This document shows positions 17,401 through 27,207 of a stretch of DNA of 64,000 nt, piece after piece. This DNA is from Sphingomonas desiccabilis (GTDB lineage Bacteria; Pseudomonadota; Alphaproteobacteria; Sphingomonadales; Sphingomonadaceae). Location: contig NZ_SDPT01000003.1 of the NCBI RefSeq assembly GCF_004135605.1, positions 1 to 64,000 on the forward strand, in the 5' to 3' direction. Numbering within the stretch: the first letter of the stretch is position 1; every line of letters begins with the position of its first letter. Both the position numbers and the translations under genes were made by a program. The notes beneath the pieces were generated by a model. That model had not been told where the DNA came from. It worked only from the letters and a program-made list of their open reading frames with translations, and did no database searches.

Positions 17401-17714
17401 AGCGCGGGAGCAGTTTCGGTCGGCAGCTGCTCGGGGTCCCGGCGCGGATCATAGGCGACCACCCATTTGGGATAGCCGTCCGGCGTCATGACGATGTCGG
17501 GGTGCCCGACCGGATCGTCGCCGGTCTCGATCCATCCGGCGCCGAGGCAATAGTCGCAGACGGCACGCTTGCACCGGAAGCTGACCAGGTCGATCTCGGT
17601 GTTCCACTGGCCGTGCCCCCGGCAGATCGGACACTTCGCATCCAGGGTGCCGTTTCTCGGCTGGAGCGGGACGATGTCGAACGCGTGGGGGCTGTCGGGG
17701 CCTTCGCATTGCAC
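17397..17714 (-). CDS. Small zinc-ribbon protein, unknown function
   Basis: A 105-residue protein with two CxxC pairs, CPICRGHG near residue 28 and CDYCLGAGW near residue 53, spaced like a DnaJ-type zinc finger (CxxCxGxG). A zinc-binding fold is therefore likely. The GTG at 17714 is the first start in the frame and has no good ribosome site, so the true start is uncertain. Its stop overlaps the convergent upstream gene. Function unknown. Confidence 0.6.
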   Translation of the reverse strand: MQCEGPDSPHAFDIVPLQPRNGTLDAKCPICRGHGQWNTEIDLVSFRCKRAVCDYCLGAGWIETGDDPVGHPDIVMTPDGYPKWVVAYDPRRDPEQLPTETAPAL

Positions 17715-18099
17715 GACGTTGCTGGCGTGGGCGATCGCTTTTCTCCTCAGCAGCGCCCAACGATCCTGCCCGGGAGCGGTTGCGCCGGGCCCCGGCCCGC
17801 CGTTCCGGCCGAAGGCCCGGCCGACGACTCATCGAGCCGATCGTCGGGAGCCGCCCCACACCCGCAGGTTCAGGCTCGCGATCTGCGCTCCCGATGCCGG
17901 CCCTTCGGCAAACGCGATTCCATTTCTCCGTCTTCCTCAGGCCATTTCGGGAAAGAGCAATCGGCAACAGATGATGCGAAAGAGGGCGGCCCCGGCGGCT
18001 TTCGTCCCAACCGCCCGGCCGTCTGTCCCGCTATAGGTTCCCGATCGGGAATGACTAACGGGCTTGGCTGCGCCACGCCCGTATTGCCGTATACTGGCA
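17715..18099. other. Gap without a supported gene
   Basis: 385 bases between the zinc-ribbon gene and the DMT transporter stop. The frames here are short, overlapping and rich in Pro and Arg. GC falls from left to right towards the transporter. I see no RNA gene or clear terminator. Confidence 0.4.
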
Positions 18100-18954
18100 T
18101 CAGCCAGCTTTATACCGAAAGACGATCAGCAAACCGACCACGACCAAAGCAAGGCCGCCCATCATCAGCGCGGACATGGGATTGCCGAGGAACGCCCAAT
18201 CCATCGCCGCGGTGACACCCGGCACAAGGTAAAACAGGCTAGTGACGTTGACGAGGTTGCCGCGTGCTATCAGTCGGTAGAGCAGGAACGTGGTGCCGAC
18301 CGAAATGACGAGGCCGAGCCACAGAACCGGCAGCATGAATCCGGCATCCCAGGATGCCCTGAACTCACCGAGCGGTGACACTGCGACTGCGAATGCGAGT
18401 CCGACAGCATACTGCATCGGCAGCACCACCCACGGAGCTTGCTTTTCTCGCTTCTGGAGGATTGACCCCGCCGTGATCCCGGCAAGCGACAGTCCGGCGA
18501 ATGCCAGCCCCAGCAGATCGAAGCGCATCGAGGCGAGGCCATCTGATACGACGAGCGCGAGTCCGGCCAGCGCGCATGTCAGCCCCAGCAGACGGGAGGC
18601 AGTGTCGCGTCGTTCGGTGAGAAAGATGGTCAGGATCGGTTGGACACCTAATAGGGTCGCCAGCGCGCCGGGCGTAATGCCGTTGTCCAGTGCCAGAAGG
18701 TAAAAGGCGGAATACAGCCCCGCGATCAGGAAGCCGATGAGCGTGTTGCGACGGCGGGTTCCCCGCTCAGGCAGCAGCGTGCCGTTCCAGACCGCAAAGG
18801 CCGACAGGACCATGAAGGCGATGGCATAGCGCAGGATGAGCAGCGCGAAGGGAGAGCCGTGCTGTAGTCCGATTTCGGAAACGATGGCCCCGCTGCTCCA
18901 CAGCAGGACGAAGGCAGTCGTCGGCAGCAGCGCCGACGCATGACGATAGAACAT
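18100..18954 (-). CDS. EamA/DMT-family membrane transporter
   Basis: A 284-residue inner-membrane protein with ten predicted helices in two repeated EamA halves (about residues 5-140 and 150-280), the layout of drug/metabolite exporters such as RhaT and YdcZ relatives. Typical segments are FVLLWSSGAIVSEIG at the start, GALATLLGVQPILTIFL at the end of the first half and VTSLFYLVPGVTAAMDWAFLG in the second. Its base composition looks less GC-rich than its neighbours, which fits horizontal acquisition. It stands alone with gaps on both sides. The substrate cannot be inferred. Confidence 0.85.
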   Translation of the reverse strand: MFYRHASALLPTTAFVLLWSSGAIVSEIGLQHGSPFALLILRYAIAFMVLSAFAVWNGTLLPERGTRRRNTLIGFLIAGLYSAFYLLALDNGITPGALATLLGVQPILTIFLTERRDTASRLLGLTCALAGLALVVSDGLASMRFDLLGLAFAGLSLAGITAGSILQKREKQAPWVVLPMQYAVGLAFAVAVSPLGEFRASWDAGFMLPVLWLGLVISVGTTFLLYRLIARGNLVNVTSLFYLVPGVTAAMDWAFLGNPMSALMMGGLALVVVGLLIVFRYKAG

Positions 18955-19498
18955 GAAACTTCACCTGAAAGACGTTGCGACGCCCGCGACGCACACGGGC
19001 AAGCCTGCCGGCTGTTAGCCGACGACGATCGACACGGGCGGGGGCGGTGCCCCGACACGGCCAATCCGGTCAGTCAGATGAGGCGGGGGAGGTGCTGACG
19101 AGACGCGCGTAACCATGCCAGCTACGGCACTATCATGGTCAAGGCAGATGTTCCCGAGCATCGTGGTATGAATACTCCGCTTTATCATCGCGGCCAAGCA
19201 CACCAACCGACGGCGGCAACTGATTCTCGAAACACCATCCTTTTCGAGAAAGCCGGCAGGGGCAGCCGACGTCGGCTCTCCGCTCTAACGCTCCTGAACG
19301 CGGACCGGCAGCAAACACCCACACTCAGCCGTTCAGCGCTCGATCCGGGAGCGGCCCCGCTGATGGGCGCACGACTCAGGCCGAACCGATCCCCACCGCC
19401 GGGGCGATGATCGGGCAGGACATGGACGGCAGGGGCACAGCCGGCTACCCGGCGACTATGCCTTTCCGCACCGCATCCGCTATCCCCTCCGGCCCGAC
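18955..19498. other. Gap without a supported gene
   Basis: 544 bases upstream of the DMT transporter. Short frames on both strands have no recognisable domain and no ribosome sites. The promoter of the transporter should lie near 18955-19050. Together with the 17715 gap it makes the left side of the tRNA-flanked island look like old, eroded accessory sequence. Confidence 0.4.
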
Positions 19499-19570
19499 GT
19501 GCGCCTCCCTGCCCACGCGCGTCTGGCAGGCGGATGGGCCGATCTGCGTGCCCCCAGTGAAGGCGCACCG

Positions 19571-20062
19571 GTGTTGAGAAAGAAGCGGCGCGCAGACGCC
19601 GCGCCCCCCGGCGGCACGGCGCGCCCGCTGACCCTGAAGGCGCACGCATCCGCTCTCCTTGTCGCCGGTGTCGCCGGGCCGCTGGTCTCGGCGTTCGGAT
19701 CGGTGGCGCTCTTGCTGATCGCGCCGGGCTCGGCGGCGCGCATGAGCCTGCCGAACGCGGCCATGGTGCTGTGCCTGCTCTGGATCGCCATCGCGTTCGT
19801 CGCCGCGCCCACTGCTGCCGTGCTGCTGTCCGCCTTGTGGCCCGTGACCCGGCGCGGGACGGCGGCCGGCCGAGCGGTCTGTGTCCTCGCGGGGATCACG
19901 GGCGGCATCGTGTTGGCGTCGTTGGGCGGGAAGGGCTCGTTGGCCACGATGCTGATATCGGCCATCATCGGAGCGGCAACCGCAGGCGTCTACTGTGTCG
20001 TGCTGGCACGCGCCCTCCGCCGGCGCCGCGCCGAGCCGCAGCTCGACACGATCTTCCGCTGA
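19571..20062 (+). CDS. Doubtful small membrane protein
   Basis: A frame coding for about 163 residues from a GTG at 19571 (the frame is open from 19499). Four hydrophobic segments are visible (about residues 25-50, 58-85, 100-120 and 123-145 from the GTG), with a basic N-terminus (VLRKKRR) and a basic C-terminus (RALRRRRAE). No family recognised and no strong ribosome site. It lies just outside the left tRNA repeat. The regular hydrophobic pattern favours a real membrane protein. Confidence 0.45.
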   Translation: MLRKKRRADAAPPGGTARPLTLKAHASALLVAGVAGPLVSAFGSVALLLIAPGSAARMSLPNAAMVLCLLWIAIAFVAAPTAAVLLSALWPVTRRGTAAGRAVCVLAGITGGIVLASLGGKGSLATMLISAIIGAATAGVYCVVLARALRRRRAEPQLDTIFR

Positions 20063-20127
20063 CGCTCTGCTCCCGCCGCGGCGTCACGGGTCCGGCCCGA
20101 CGCACGTCGAGAAAGATCTCGGAAAAT

Positions 20128-20170
20128 GGTGCACCCGACTGGATTCGAACCAGTGGCCTCTGCCTTCGGC
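20128..20170 (-). repeat. tRNA-Arg 3' fragment, putative att site (left)
   Basis: 43 bases identical to the 3' half of the tRNA-Arg gene at 37196, from the CCA end to the anticodon loop. Beyond 20170 the sequences diverge at once, so no functional tRNA can form here. Best explained as one attachment site of an integrated element. Confidence 0.75.
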
Positions 20171-20482
20171 AGGGCTCGGGCGAACGCGTGTTTGCTTGTA
20201 CATCCACGCGAATCTGCGGCGGCGGCCCACCTGCTTCCCTGCCACGGCTCCTGCCAAACGAACACATAATGGCCACCAAAGCCTTTATCTCTCCACATGA
20301 TTTGCTGAGCCGACCGTCAACACGGCTGTGACCGGTACGCGCTGCGCACTTCGACAGGTGGGTGGATTGCCGAAGCAGCGAGAGCGAACGCTTGCCCTGT
20401 AAAACACTGAAGCGGTCATCAAGGCTATGCCCACTTCGAACTTGAAACATCCGTTCATGGGGAGGCGGGCTGGGGCGCATGG
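20171..20482. other. Gap at the left end of the island
   Basis: About 310 bases between the left att repeat and the IS6 remnant. No supported gene and no integrase remnant that I can recognise in any frame. Confidence 0.35.
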
Positions 20483-20852
20483 ATGCCCCGCCCGCACAAG
20501 CCCGCTAGTCTTTTTCGCTACTTCAACTCCTCGCCCGAGGTGATCCGGTTGGTGGTGCTGATGTACGTGCGTTTCCCGCTGTCGCTGCGGAATGTAGAGG
20601 ACCTGCTGTTCGAGCGCGGGATCGACATCTGTCACGAGGCGGTGCGGCACTGGTGGAACCGCTTCGGGCCTATGTTCGCAGGGACATCCGCTGCCAGCGG
20701 GTGAGCCGAATGCGTGGGTTCCGCCACTGGCGGTGGCACCTGGACGAGATGTACGTGAAGCTGAACGGCGAGATGGTCTGCCGGTGGCGTGCGGTCGACC
20801 ATGAGGGCGAGGCGCTCGAGAGCTTCGTGACCAGAACCAGGGACAAAGCTGA
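20483..20852 (+). pseudogene. IS6-family transposase remnant, frameshifted and truncated
   Basis: The first frame (20483-20704) encodes an IS6/IS26-type N-terminus: FRYFNSSPEVIRLVVLMYVR, then LSLRNVEDLLFERGIDICHE and VRHWWNRFGPMFA. Around 20675-20690 the match moves to another frame, which gives RVSRMRGFRHWRWHLDEMYV (the first DDE Asp) and RAVDHEGEALESFVTRTRDKA. Similarity stops near 20852, before the last catalytic residues. No terminal inverted repeats are visible. It is an inactive relic at the left edge of the island, upstream of regulator 1. Confidence 0.8.
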
Positions 20853-20948
20853 TCTGCTCTCCGAAACCCCGTTCCTTCCATCTGTCCATCTCCCGTTGAG
20901 GCGGGATCGACCTTGGCGGGTTACGTTCAGGGGAGGCACGTTACAGAT

Positions 20949-20964
20949 TTGTGAGAAAATGTGA
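20949..20964. promoter_or_regulatory. TTGTGA-N4-AYGYGR motif before regulator 1
   Basis: TTGTGAGAAAATGTGA lies 113 bp before the regulator start. The same 16-base pattern occurs before both autotransporters (27456 and 35855). Possible shared operator; a by-eye pattern. Confidence 0.3.
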
Positions 20965-21076
20965 CAAAACAGCGATAAAGGCGGTTGCGGTCGTTAGTTG
21001 CGCATGCACTATGGTGCCATGCAACAATTCGCCCGATTACCGGGGCTGTGTTCCTGGATACTGACGGAGTAACCGC

Positions 21077-23740
21077 GTGGTAGAGTTTGCCGGGGTGAGC
21101 GGCCGGCTCGCCTCACCGCTTCTGTCTTTCGGTGCCTTCAGTTTCGCGCCCGCCACTCAGCAGCTGTGGCGTGGCGGTACGCAGGTGTCGCTCGGCAGCC
21201 GCATGGCAGACTTGCTTCTAGCGCTGCTCGCCAGGCCGGGCGAGCTCCACCTCAAGGAAGAACTGATCGCTTGCGCGTGGCCGGGGCGGACCGTGGAGGA
21301 GGTTAACCTTCGGACGCAAATCGCCGCGTTGCGTCGCGTCCTGGGCTGCGAACGCGACGGCACGCGCTTTATCGCGACCGTTCCGGGGCGTGGGTACCGC
21401 TTCGTGGCGCCCGTCACGGCGACCGCCGCGTCCGGCTTGCCCGCTCAGGCCACGCCGCTCGCGAACTTGGAGCAACCCCGGACTCCGCTGATCGGTCGGG
21501 ATCAGCCGCTTGCTGCTGTCGTCCAGGCTCTGCGAACCCGCCGCCAAGTCACGATCGCGGGCGCGGGCGGCACCGGCAAGACGGCCGTGGCGTTGGCGGC
21601 GGCGCGGGCTGTCGCCGCAGAGTATGCGGCTGTGTTGTTCCTCGATGGCACCAGCGGCAGCCTTACCGCGCAGCTTCTCTCCGGGCTGGGCATTACCGAC
21701 GGGACAGACCCCGACCAGCAGCTGCCGACGGTGTTGCGGTCCAGTGCGCACCTGCTGGTTGTCGACGGATGCGAGGCTTGCATCGACGAGGCCACCGAAC
21801 TTGTCGCGACGGTGCTGCGGCTCGCGGCGCGCTCGGCCCTTCTGCTGACCAGCCGAGAACCGCTGCGCACGGACGCGGAAACGGTGCTTCGGCTGGGACC
21901 CCTCGACGGTCCGAACGCGGTTGAGCTGTTCGTCGCCCGCGCCCCGCTGGACTTCCCGACCGGCAGCCCGGACGCGTTGGCCGCGATCGGGCGGATCTGC
22001 CGACAGCTTGAAGGCAATCCGCTGGCGATCGAGCTTGCCGCCGCTCAGGTCGACCGTCGCGGACTCGAGGGGCTGGCCGATGCGGTGGATTGTTCGGCGG
22101 TGCTGCGGCTGCGGGGTTCGCGCACCGCCACGCCGCGCCACCGCAGCCTTGAGGCGTCGGTTGCATATGACGTAGACCGATTATCCCCACTCGAGCGGAA
22201 CCGACTGCTGGCGCTCAGTGCGTTCACCCGGGCGTTCACCTTGAAGGCGGCAGAGGCGATCGTGGCGGACGACTCGCCCGACCTGCACGACGGCGTTGCG
22301 GAGCTCGCCTCCAGGTCGCTGCTGACGGTCAGGCCGTTAGCCAACGGTACCAGCTTCGCCATGCCGCGCATGGTCCGCCTCTACGCCTATGAGCAGCTCT
22401 GCGGATCGTCGATGCACGCGCAGGTCATGGAGCGGTTGGCCGAGCAGCTGCGCCGCGACCTGGAGCAGCGCACCGGATGGAGCGGCATCGACGGTGAGGA
22501 GCTGGCATGCGCGCTCGATTGGTGCTTCGCCGCTCCGGAGAGGGAGGAGCTCGCACTCGCGCTGACGCTGGCGGCGGTGCCCTTCTGGTTTCATACCGGC
22601 GCCTTCGGCCATGCGCTCCACCGGCTGAACCACGCCATCGATCTGGTTGCCAACGGGCCGCGCCGCGCGGTGGAGGTGGAACTCCGCACGGCGCTGACCA
22701 CCCTGCTCGCGACCCGCATCATGCCCCCAGATGTCCAGCTGGGTGCCGCATCGGTTCTGATTGCGCATGCCGAGGCGGTGGGCAATCGCGATGCGGCAAT
22801 TCACGGGCGATGGGCGCTCTGGTCGGGCAGTATTTGGCGCGGCGACTTTACGGCAGCACGCCAGCACGCCCGGGATATCGAGGCAATCGCACGCGGCGGT
22901 GCCAGCCGAGAGGTGCAGGTCGCGGCTGACCGGCTAATCGGAACCGTTCTCCACTTCACCGGCGAGCAGGACGCGGCGCTCGCCCATCTCGACCGGGTGC
23001 TGGCCTTCTATCCCTTTCCGGAGTGGCAAACGCAGAACATCCCGTTCCAATACGACCAGCGTATCGTCAGCCTCTGCTACCGAGCGCGCATCCTCCATCT
23101 CCAGGGCGACACCGACCAAGCGTTGCGCACGGCGGAGACCGCGCTGGCGGAAGGGGAGGGGATGGGGCACCTGCTCAGCATCACCTACGCCCTTGCGGTG
23201 GGGATCTGTCCGATCTTGCTCGATGCCGGCAGGGTGGAAGAGGCGTGCGCCCCGGTCGCTAAGCTTCGTGCGACCGTGAATGCGCTGCGCATCCCGGCGT
23301 GGCAGGGCGTGGCTCAGATGTTCGAGGACTGGCTCGTCGTCGCGCACGAGCGCACGCCCCGGCTCGCTGCGGTGAACCATGCGCTGGCCTCCGTTCGCCG
23401 CAGCTCCTTTGGGCCGGTCCGCACCATGGCGCTATGCTCGCTGACCGACGCGCTTGCCCGCGCTGGTGCGACGCCAGAGGCGCTGGCGCTTGCCTCAGCG
23501 CTGATCCAGGAAACTGGGGTCACCGGCGAGCGATGGGCGCTGCCAACGGCGAAGCGGCTGCGCGCCGAACTCCTGCTCCGCACGCGCGGTGAGGCTGCGA
23601 TTGCGGAGGCGCTGGCCGAGGCCAGCGGCGCCCTGCGCCTCGCCCGCGATCAGGGCGCCGGTGCCTGCGCGGGTGCGGCGCAACGTCTGATCGACGCCAT
23701 CGCCGCACGCTCGGTCGACACGGTCTCTCACGCAGCCTGA
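21077..23740 (+). CDS. Winged-helix/NB-ARC-like ATPase/TPR transcriptional regulator (regulator 1)
   Basis: An 887-residue cytoplasmic regulator. Residues 15-115 form an OmpR/PhoB-type winged helix (ELHLKEELIACAWPGRTVEE, then LRTQIAALRRVLG and GRGYRFVAPV). An NB-ARC/STAND-like ATPase follows, with Walker A GAGGTGKT at 162-169, Walker B-like LLVVDGCE at 226-233 and sensor LLLTSREP near 256. From about 460 the chain is helical and TPR-like, the usual ligand- or partner-sensing part. There is no receiver domain, so it is not a two-component protein. The GTG at 21077 follows GGAG. It converges on the protease autotransporter, whose stop is 59 bp away. It probably regulates island genes; the signal is unknown. 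Confidence 0.85.
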   Translation: MVEFAGVSGRLASPLLSFGAFSFAPATQQLWRGGTQVSLGSRMADLLLALLARPGELHLKEELIACAWPGRTVEEVNLRTQIAALRRVLGCERDGTRFIATVPGRGYRFVAPVTATAASGLPAQATPLANLEQPRTPLIGRDQPLAAVVQALRTRRQVTIAGAGGTGKTAVALAAARAVAAEYAAVLFLDGTSGSLTAQLLSGLGITDGTDPDQQLPTVLRSSAHLLVVDGCEACIDEATELVATVLRLAARSALLLTSREPLRTDAETVLRLGPLDGPNAVELFVARAPLDFPTGSPDALAAIGRICRQLEGNPLAIELAAAQVDRRGLEGLADAVDCSAVLRLRGSRTATPRHRSLEASVAYDVDRLSPLERNRLLALSAFTRAFTLKAAEAIVADDSPDLHDGVAELASRSLLTVRPLANGTSFAMPRMVRLYAYEQLCGSSMHAQVMERLAEQLRRDLEQRTGWSGIDGEELACALDWCFAAPEREELALALTLAAVPFWFHTGAFGHALHRLNHAIDLVANGPRRAVEVELRTALTTLLATRIMPPDVQLGAASVLIAHAEAVGNRDAAIHGRWALWSGSIWRGDFTAARQHARDIEAIARGGASREVQVAADRLIGTVLHFTGEQDAALAHLDRVLAFYPFPEWQTQNIPFQYDQRIVSLCYRARILHLQGDTDQALRTAETALAEGEGMGHLLSITYALAVGICPILLDAGRVEEACAPVAKLRATVNALRIPAWQGVAQMFEDWLVVAHERTPRLAAVNHALASVRRSSFGPVRTMALCSLTDALARAGATPEALALASALIQETGVTGERWALPTAKRLRAELLLRTRGEAAIAEALAEASGALRLARDQGAGACAGAAQRLIDAIAARSVDTVSHAA

Positions 23741-23799
23741 AGCGGCCGGGCTGCCGATCGTCCGGCTCCGGCGCACCCGGTCGGCGCGCCGGGCGCGGC

Positions 23800-26700
23800 T
23801 TAGAAGCGGAAGGCTACCCGCCCCGTCGCGGAGCTGGTGCGAACGTCGTCACGCCCGACCGTGACCTGTCCCGAAAGCGCGAAGTCGAGCGCGCCGGTCT
23901 GCGCCCGCACGCCAGCGCGCAGCTCGCCCCAGCTCCGGTCCCAGCTCGTCAGGGCAAATGGCGCGCCGACACCGATGCCATCGACGAAGTCAGCCAGGAA
24001 TACCTCGTCCGGGTCGTTGAAGCGGTTGACCAGGGTGGCCGTGGCGAACGGCCGCACGCCGTTGCCCTCAAAGGCAACGGTCACGCTCGCGCGCCCTTCC
24101 AGGCTGGTGAAGGCGTCGCGCTGGATGCCGAGTGCGCCTACGCCGCCGGTCTCGTCCACGTCGCTGAAGCCGATGTGTTCGCCACGGAATGCCGCCCGCG
24201 GCTCGAGGCTGAGGGCGCCGGCCCGCAGCGTCCCGCTGACGCCGACCTCGCCGGAGAAGGTCGTCGCGCTGCTTTCGCTGCGCAGCGTGCCGGTCGCCAG
24301 CGGCGACTGGCTGCGGCTGGTGTCGGACGACAGGCGGCCAAGAGTCGCCCGGCCGTCAAGCGCAAGCGCCCCGGTGCCAAAGCGACCATAGATCGTCCCG
24401 GCGAAGTGCTGTCCCTTGGCCTTGCCGTTGACGCTGTCGCCATCGAGATCGGTGTAGCTCACCGCCAGGCCGACCGCGCTGGTGGCGCCGACCAGCTTCT
24501 CCACGCCTGCTGCCAGGCTAAAGCCGCTGAAATCGTCGGTGCCACCCATCCCGGTCATGCGCGCGGCGCTCCCGTCGATGTAGCCCACCGAGAGAACCGC
24601 GCTCATGTCGTCAGGCAGGTTCGCCGGCACGACCTCCTGCACCGAGTCGGTCGCGGTCGCAGGGCTAGCGGAACCGGAGCGCCCATTCAGGGCGTGCGCA
24701 AGCCGGACCGGCTGGCCGACCAGCGTCAGCTTTCCGCCCGCATTCCCGCTGCTGATCGCGATCAGACGGTCGCTCACCAGCGCGGCGGCATTCTCGGTCG
24801 CGGCAATGCCGACGGCGGTCTTGAGTGTTTCGACCGACGGCGCCAGCCCTTCCAGCGACGCGCGAATTCGGTCTGGCGTCTGCATGTCGAGCGCGTCGTA
24901 CAGGTCAACCAGCTCCGCGGACCTGCTGCGATCCTGGTCGAGCAGGGTGGCGTAGCTGCGCTGCACCGGCGACTGCGGATCGATCACGGTGTTGTAGCTT
25001 GCCGCATCGATCCGCACGTCTACCGCGTTGGCGGTGTAGACAAAGGCGGACTTAAGGATGGCGCTGAAGCTGTTCACCCCGCTGAACCTCTCGGTAACGC
25101 CACCCTCCGCCGTTAGGATACGAAAGGTGTCGCCATAGCGCACGCGCGTGTCCGGGGTGGGCAGCAACGCCACCTGGCCGCCTACCGAAGCGATGCCGTC
25201 CACTCCGGCGTCGTCGTTGGCCCCGATCACCAGCGTGTCCGACGCGCCGTTCGGCCCGATATCGATTGCCAGGATCGACTTGGAGGCGAGCACGACATTG
25301 CCGTCGATGTTGAGGGTGCCCACCGTACCGGCGCCACCCGGCGCGATCGTGCCCATCATGTTGGTTACGTAGGGTGCCGCGATGGTGCCCTCGCCACGCA
25401 GAAGCCCCGACACCAGCATGAAATCGCCGACGCTTGCCAGTCGTCCGTCGACGATGATCTCTCCGGCAAACTGCGTGATGTTCATCAGGCTGGTCAGCGA
25501 GCCCGCCTCCCGGATGTCGAGCCGTGCGGCGTTGTTGCCCAGGGCGAAGCGATCCACCGTAACGTCGCTGGACAGCGTGGTCGTGCCCGGCAGCGACAGC
25601 GTCACGTCGAAATAGGAGCCTTTGACGCCGTTGGGCACGTCGGGGTCGCGGTTGTCGGGCGTGAAACCGGTCGCGCCGGGCAGGCCATTGGCAAGCGAGG
25701 CAACGGGCGGCACGTAGACCAGGGGATCACCCGAGGCTTCGGCCCGCGCGCGCAGCGCCGCCAGCGCCTCCTCGCTGCCCTGCGGCTCGACGTCGAGCAC
25801 CTCCTCGCCGTGGTCAAAGAACTTCTTGGTCCGGAGATCGTAGCAGAGGTCGACATCGTCCGCCCGGCTCTGCTGGCAGACCTGGCCATAGGGGGCGATG
25901 ATCGGGTTGAGGCCCGCACCTGGTGTGTCCGGAATGCCGTTCACCAGATTGCCCTTGGCGTCGATCACGCGATAGCTGGGGTCCAGCACCGTGACCCAGT
26001 GGTTCGGGTCTTCCCACGCGCCGTCCCCGCCCTTGGCGTTGACGTAGTGGTACGGGTTGTTGGCCGCGATCCAGTCCCAATAGAGGAACAGGGGCTGGTA
26101 GAAGCTGAGGCTGCCGTAGGAACCGGGGGGAAAACCCGGCCCGCCCGACGAGCCGCCGGAGAGCACGCCCAGGATGACCTGGTCGGAGAAGGTCTCGTCC
26201 AGGATCAGCGGCCCGCCCGAGTCGCCCGGTGCGGTGATGCCCTCGTTCGGCCGCGCATCATCCTTGAACACGTTGGTGTCATTGGGCGACTCGCGCGATG
26301 GGTCGTCGAAGTCGAGGAAGTAGAGGCTCTGGCTCAGGCCGGTCGGATCGTTGCCGAAGGTGACGTCCAGGTCGTCGAACGAGCCGAAGATGCCGATCAT
26401 GTTTTCCGCGATGCGGCGACGGTAGTCGACCTGCTGGTAGGCGCCGTCCACGCCGTTTCCTGACAGGCCGTAGCCGCCGATGGAGACGTGGTAGCCCGTG
26501 CCGTCCGTGTCGCTGATGGTACCGGGCGGAGGCAGGGGAGAGAACAGCATCGCCCAGGTCGGCACGCCGGCCGCGGGGGTGTCCAGCGTCGCGACCGCGA
26601 TGTCGCCTTGGTAGAAGGTCGAGTTGAGGTCGCCGGTCGCTTCAGCGATGGCAACGGAATTCGGGTGGTAGGCAACCTGACTGATGTTGTAGAACATGTT

Positions 26701-27207
26701 GCCAAGCGCGGTGCGGTGATAGTTGGCCGACGCCGGGTTGGTGAAATCGCTGAAGCCCGGCCGATTGTCCGCCCGCACGCCAAAGCCGAGCGCGATGCCG
26801 CCCGCGCCATAGCCCGTTGGGTCGGCGATGCCGGTCGGCACCGTCACATACTGGCCCGTCGCGGGGTCCAACACGAAGTTCACCTTCGTGTTGACGCAGT
26901 GCGCTGCGAACAGGATCGTGCGGGGATTGATCAGGGATGCCGTGCAGGTGCTGCTGCCGAACCCGAAATCGACAACCAACTGGCCGACGCCGGTGACGTC
27001 GTTGGGGTCCAGCGCGCCCTCCGGCGTGCTGTCGCCGCCCTGCAGTGTCTGCGCCTCGACCAATTCGGAAACCGACAAGCCAGCCGGGCCGTCGGAGCCC
27101 GCCCAGGCCGCGCCGGGCAAGCTCAAGAGGCCGGTCAGCGACACCGTGGCGGTCAGGATCGCCCGAAGCGAGCGGCCGGGGCGCGTGCCAGAGGGGGAAG
27201 TCGCCAT
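23800..27207 (-). CDS. Trypsin-like serine protease autotransporter
   Basis: A 1135-residue type V secreted protein. A signal peptide ends near residue 36 (PGAAWA). The passenger has a chymotrypsin-fold protease with a complete triad: H103 in ILFAAHCV, D202 in GDIAVATLD and S330 in APGDSGGPL. A beta-helix-like stalk (about 530-760) contains the autotransporter pattern GEIIVDGRLASVGDFMLVSG and GTIAPGGAGTVGTLNIDGNV. The C-terminal beta barrel (about 870-1135) ends in VAFRF, the usual outer-membrane C-terminus. It is the last gene of the minus-strand set after regulator 2. The substrate is unknown and the passenger may be surface-bound or released. Confidence 0.9.
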   Translation of the reverse strand: MATSPSGTRPGRSLRAILTATVSLTGLLSLPGAAWAGSDGPAGLSVSELVEAQTLQGGDSTPEGALDPNDVTGVGQLVVDFGFGSSTCTASLINPRTILFAAHCVNTKVNFVLDPATGQYVTVPTGIADPTGYGAGGIALGFGVRADNRPGFSDFTNPASANYHRTALGNMFYNISQVAYHPNSVAIAEATGDLNSTFYQGDIAVATLDTPAAGVPTWAMLFSPLPPPGTISDTDGTGYHVSIGGYGLSGNGVDGAYQQVDYRRRIAENMIGIFGSFDDLDVTFGNDPTGLSQSLYFLDFDDPSRESPNDTNVFKDDARPNEGITAPGDSGGPLILDETFSDQVILGVLSGGSSGGPGFPPGSYGSLSFYQPLFLYWDWIAANNPYHYVNAKGGDGAWEDPNHWVTVLDPSYRVIDAKGNLVNGIPDTPGAGLNPIIAPYGQVCQQSRADDVDLCYDLRTKKFFDHGEEVLDVEPQGSEEALAALRARAEASGDPLVYVPPVASLANGLPGATGFTPDNRDPDVPNGVKGSYFDVTLSLPGTTTLSSDVTVDRFALGNNAARLDIREAGSLTSLMNITQFAGEIIVDGRLASVGDFMLVSGLLRGEGTIAAPYVTNMMGTIAPGGAGTVGTLNIDGNVVLASKSILAIDIGPNGASDTLVIGANDDAGVDGIASVGGQVALLPTPDTRVRYGDTFRILTAEGGVTERFSGVNSFSAILKSAFVYTANAVDVRIDAASYNTVIDPQSPVQRSYATLLDQDRSRSAELVDLYDALDMQTPDRIRASLEGLAPSVETLKTAVGIAATENAAALVSDRLIAISSGNAGGKLTLVGQPVRLAHALNGRSGSASPATATDSVQEVVPANLPDDMSAVLSVGYIDGSAARMTGMGGTDDFSGFSLAAGVEKLVGATSAVGLAVSYTDLDGDSVNGKAKGQHFAGTIYGRFGTGALALDGRATLGRLSSDTSRSQSPLATGTLRSESSATTFSGEVGVSGTLRAGALSLEPRAAFRGEHIGFSDVDETGGVGALGIQRDAFTSLEGRASVTVAFEGNGVRPFATATLVNRFNDPDEVFLADFVDGIGVGAPFALTSWDRSWGELRAGVRAQTGALDFALSGQVTVGRDDVRTSSATGRVAFRF

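Noticed and set aside
20128..20210. Second tRNA-Arg gene
   Set aside because: Identity to the tRNA stops after 43 bases at the anticodon loop; no 5' half, D arm or acceptor partner follows.
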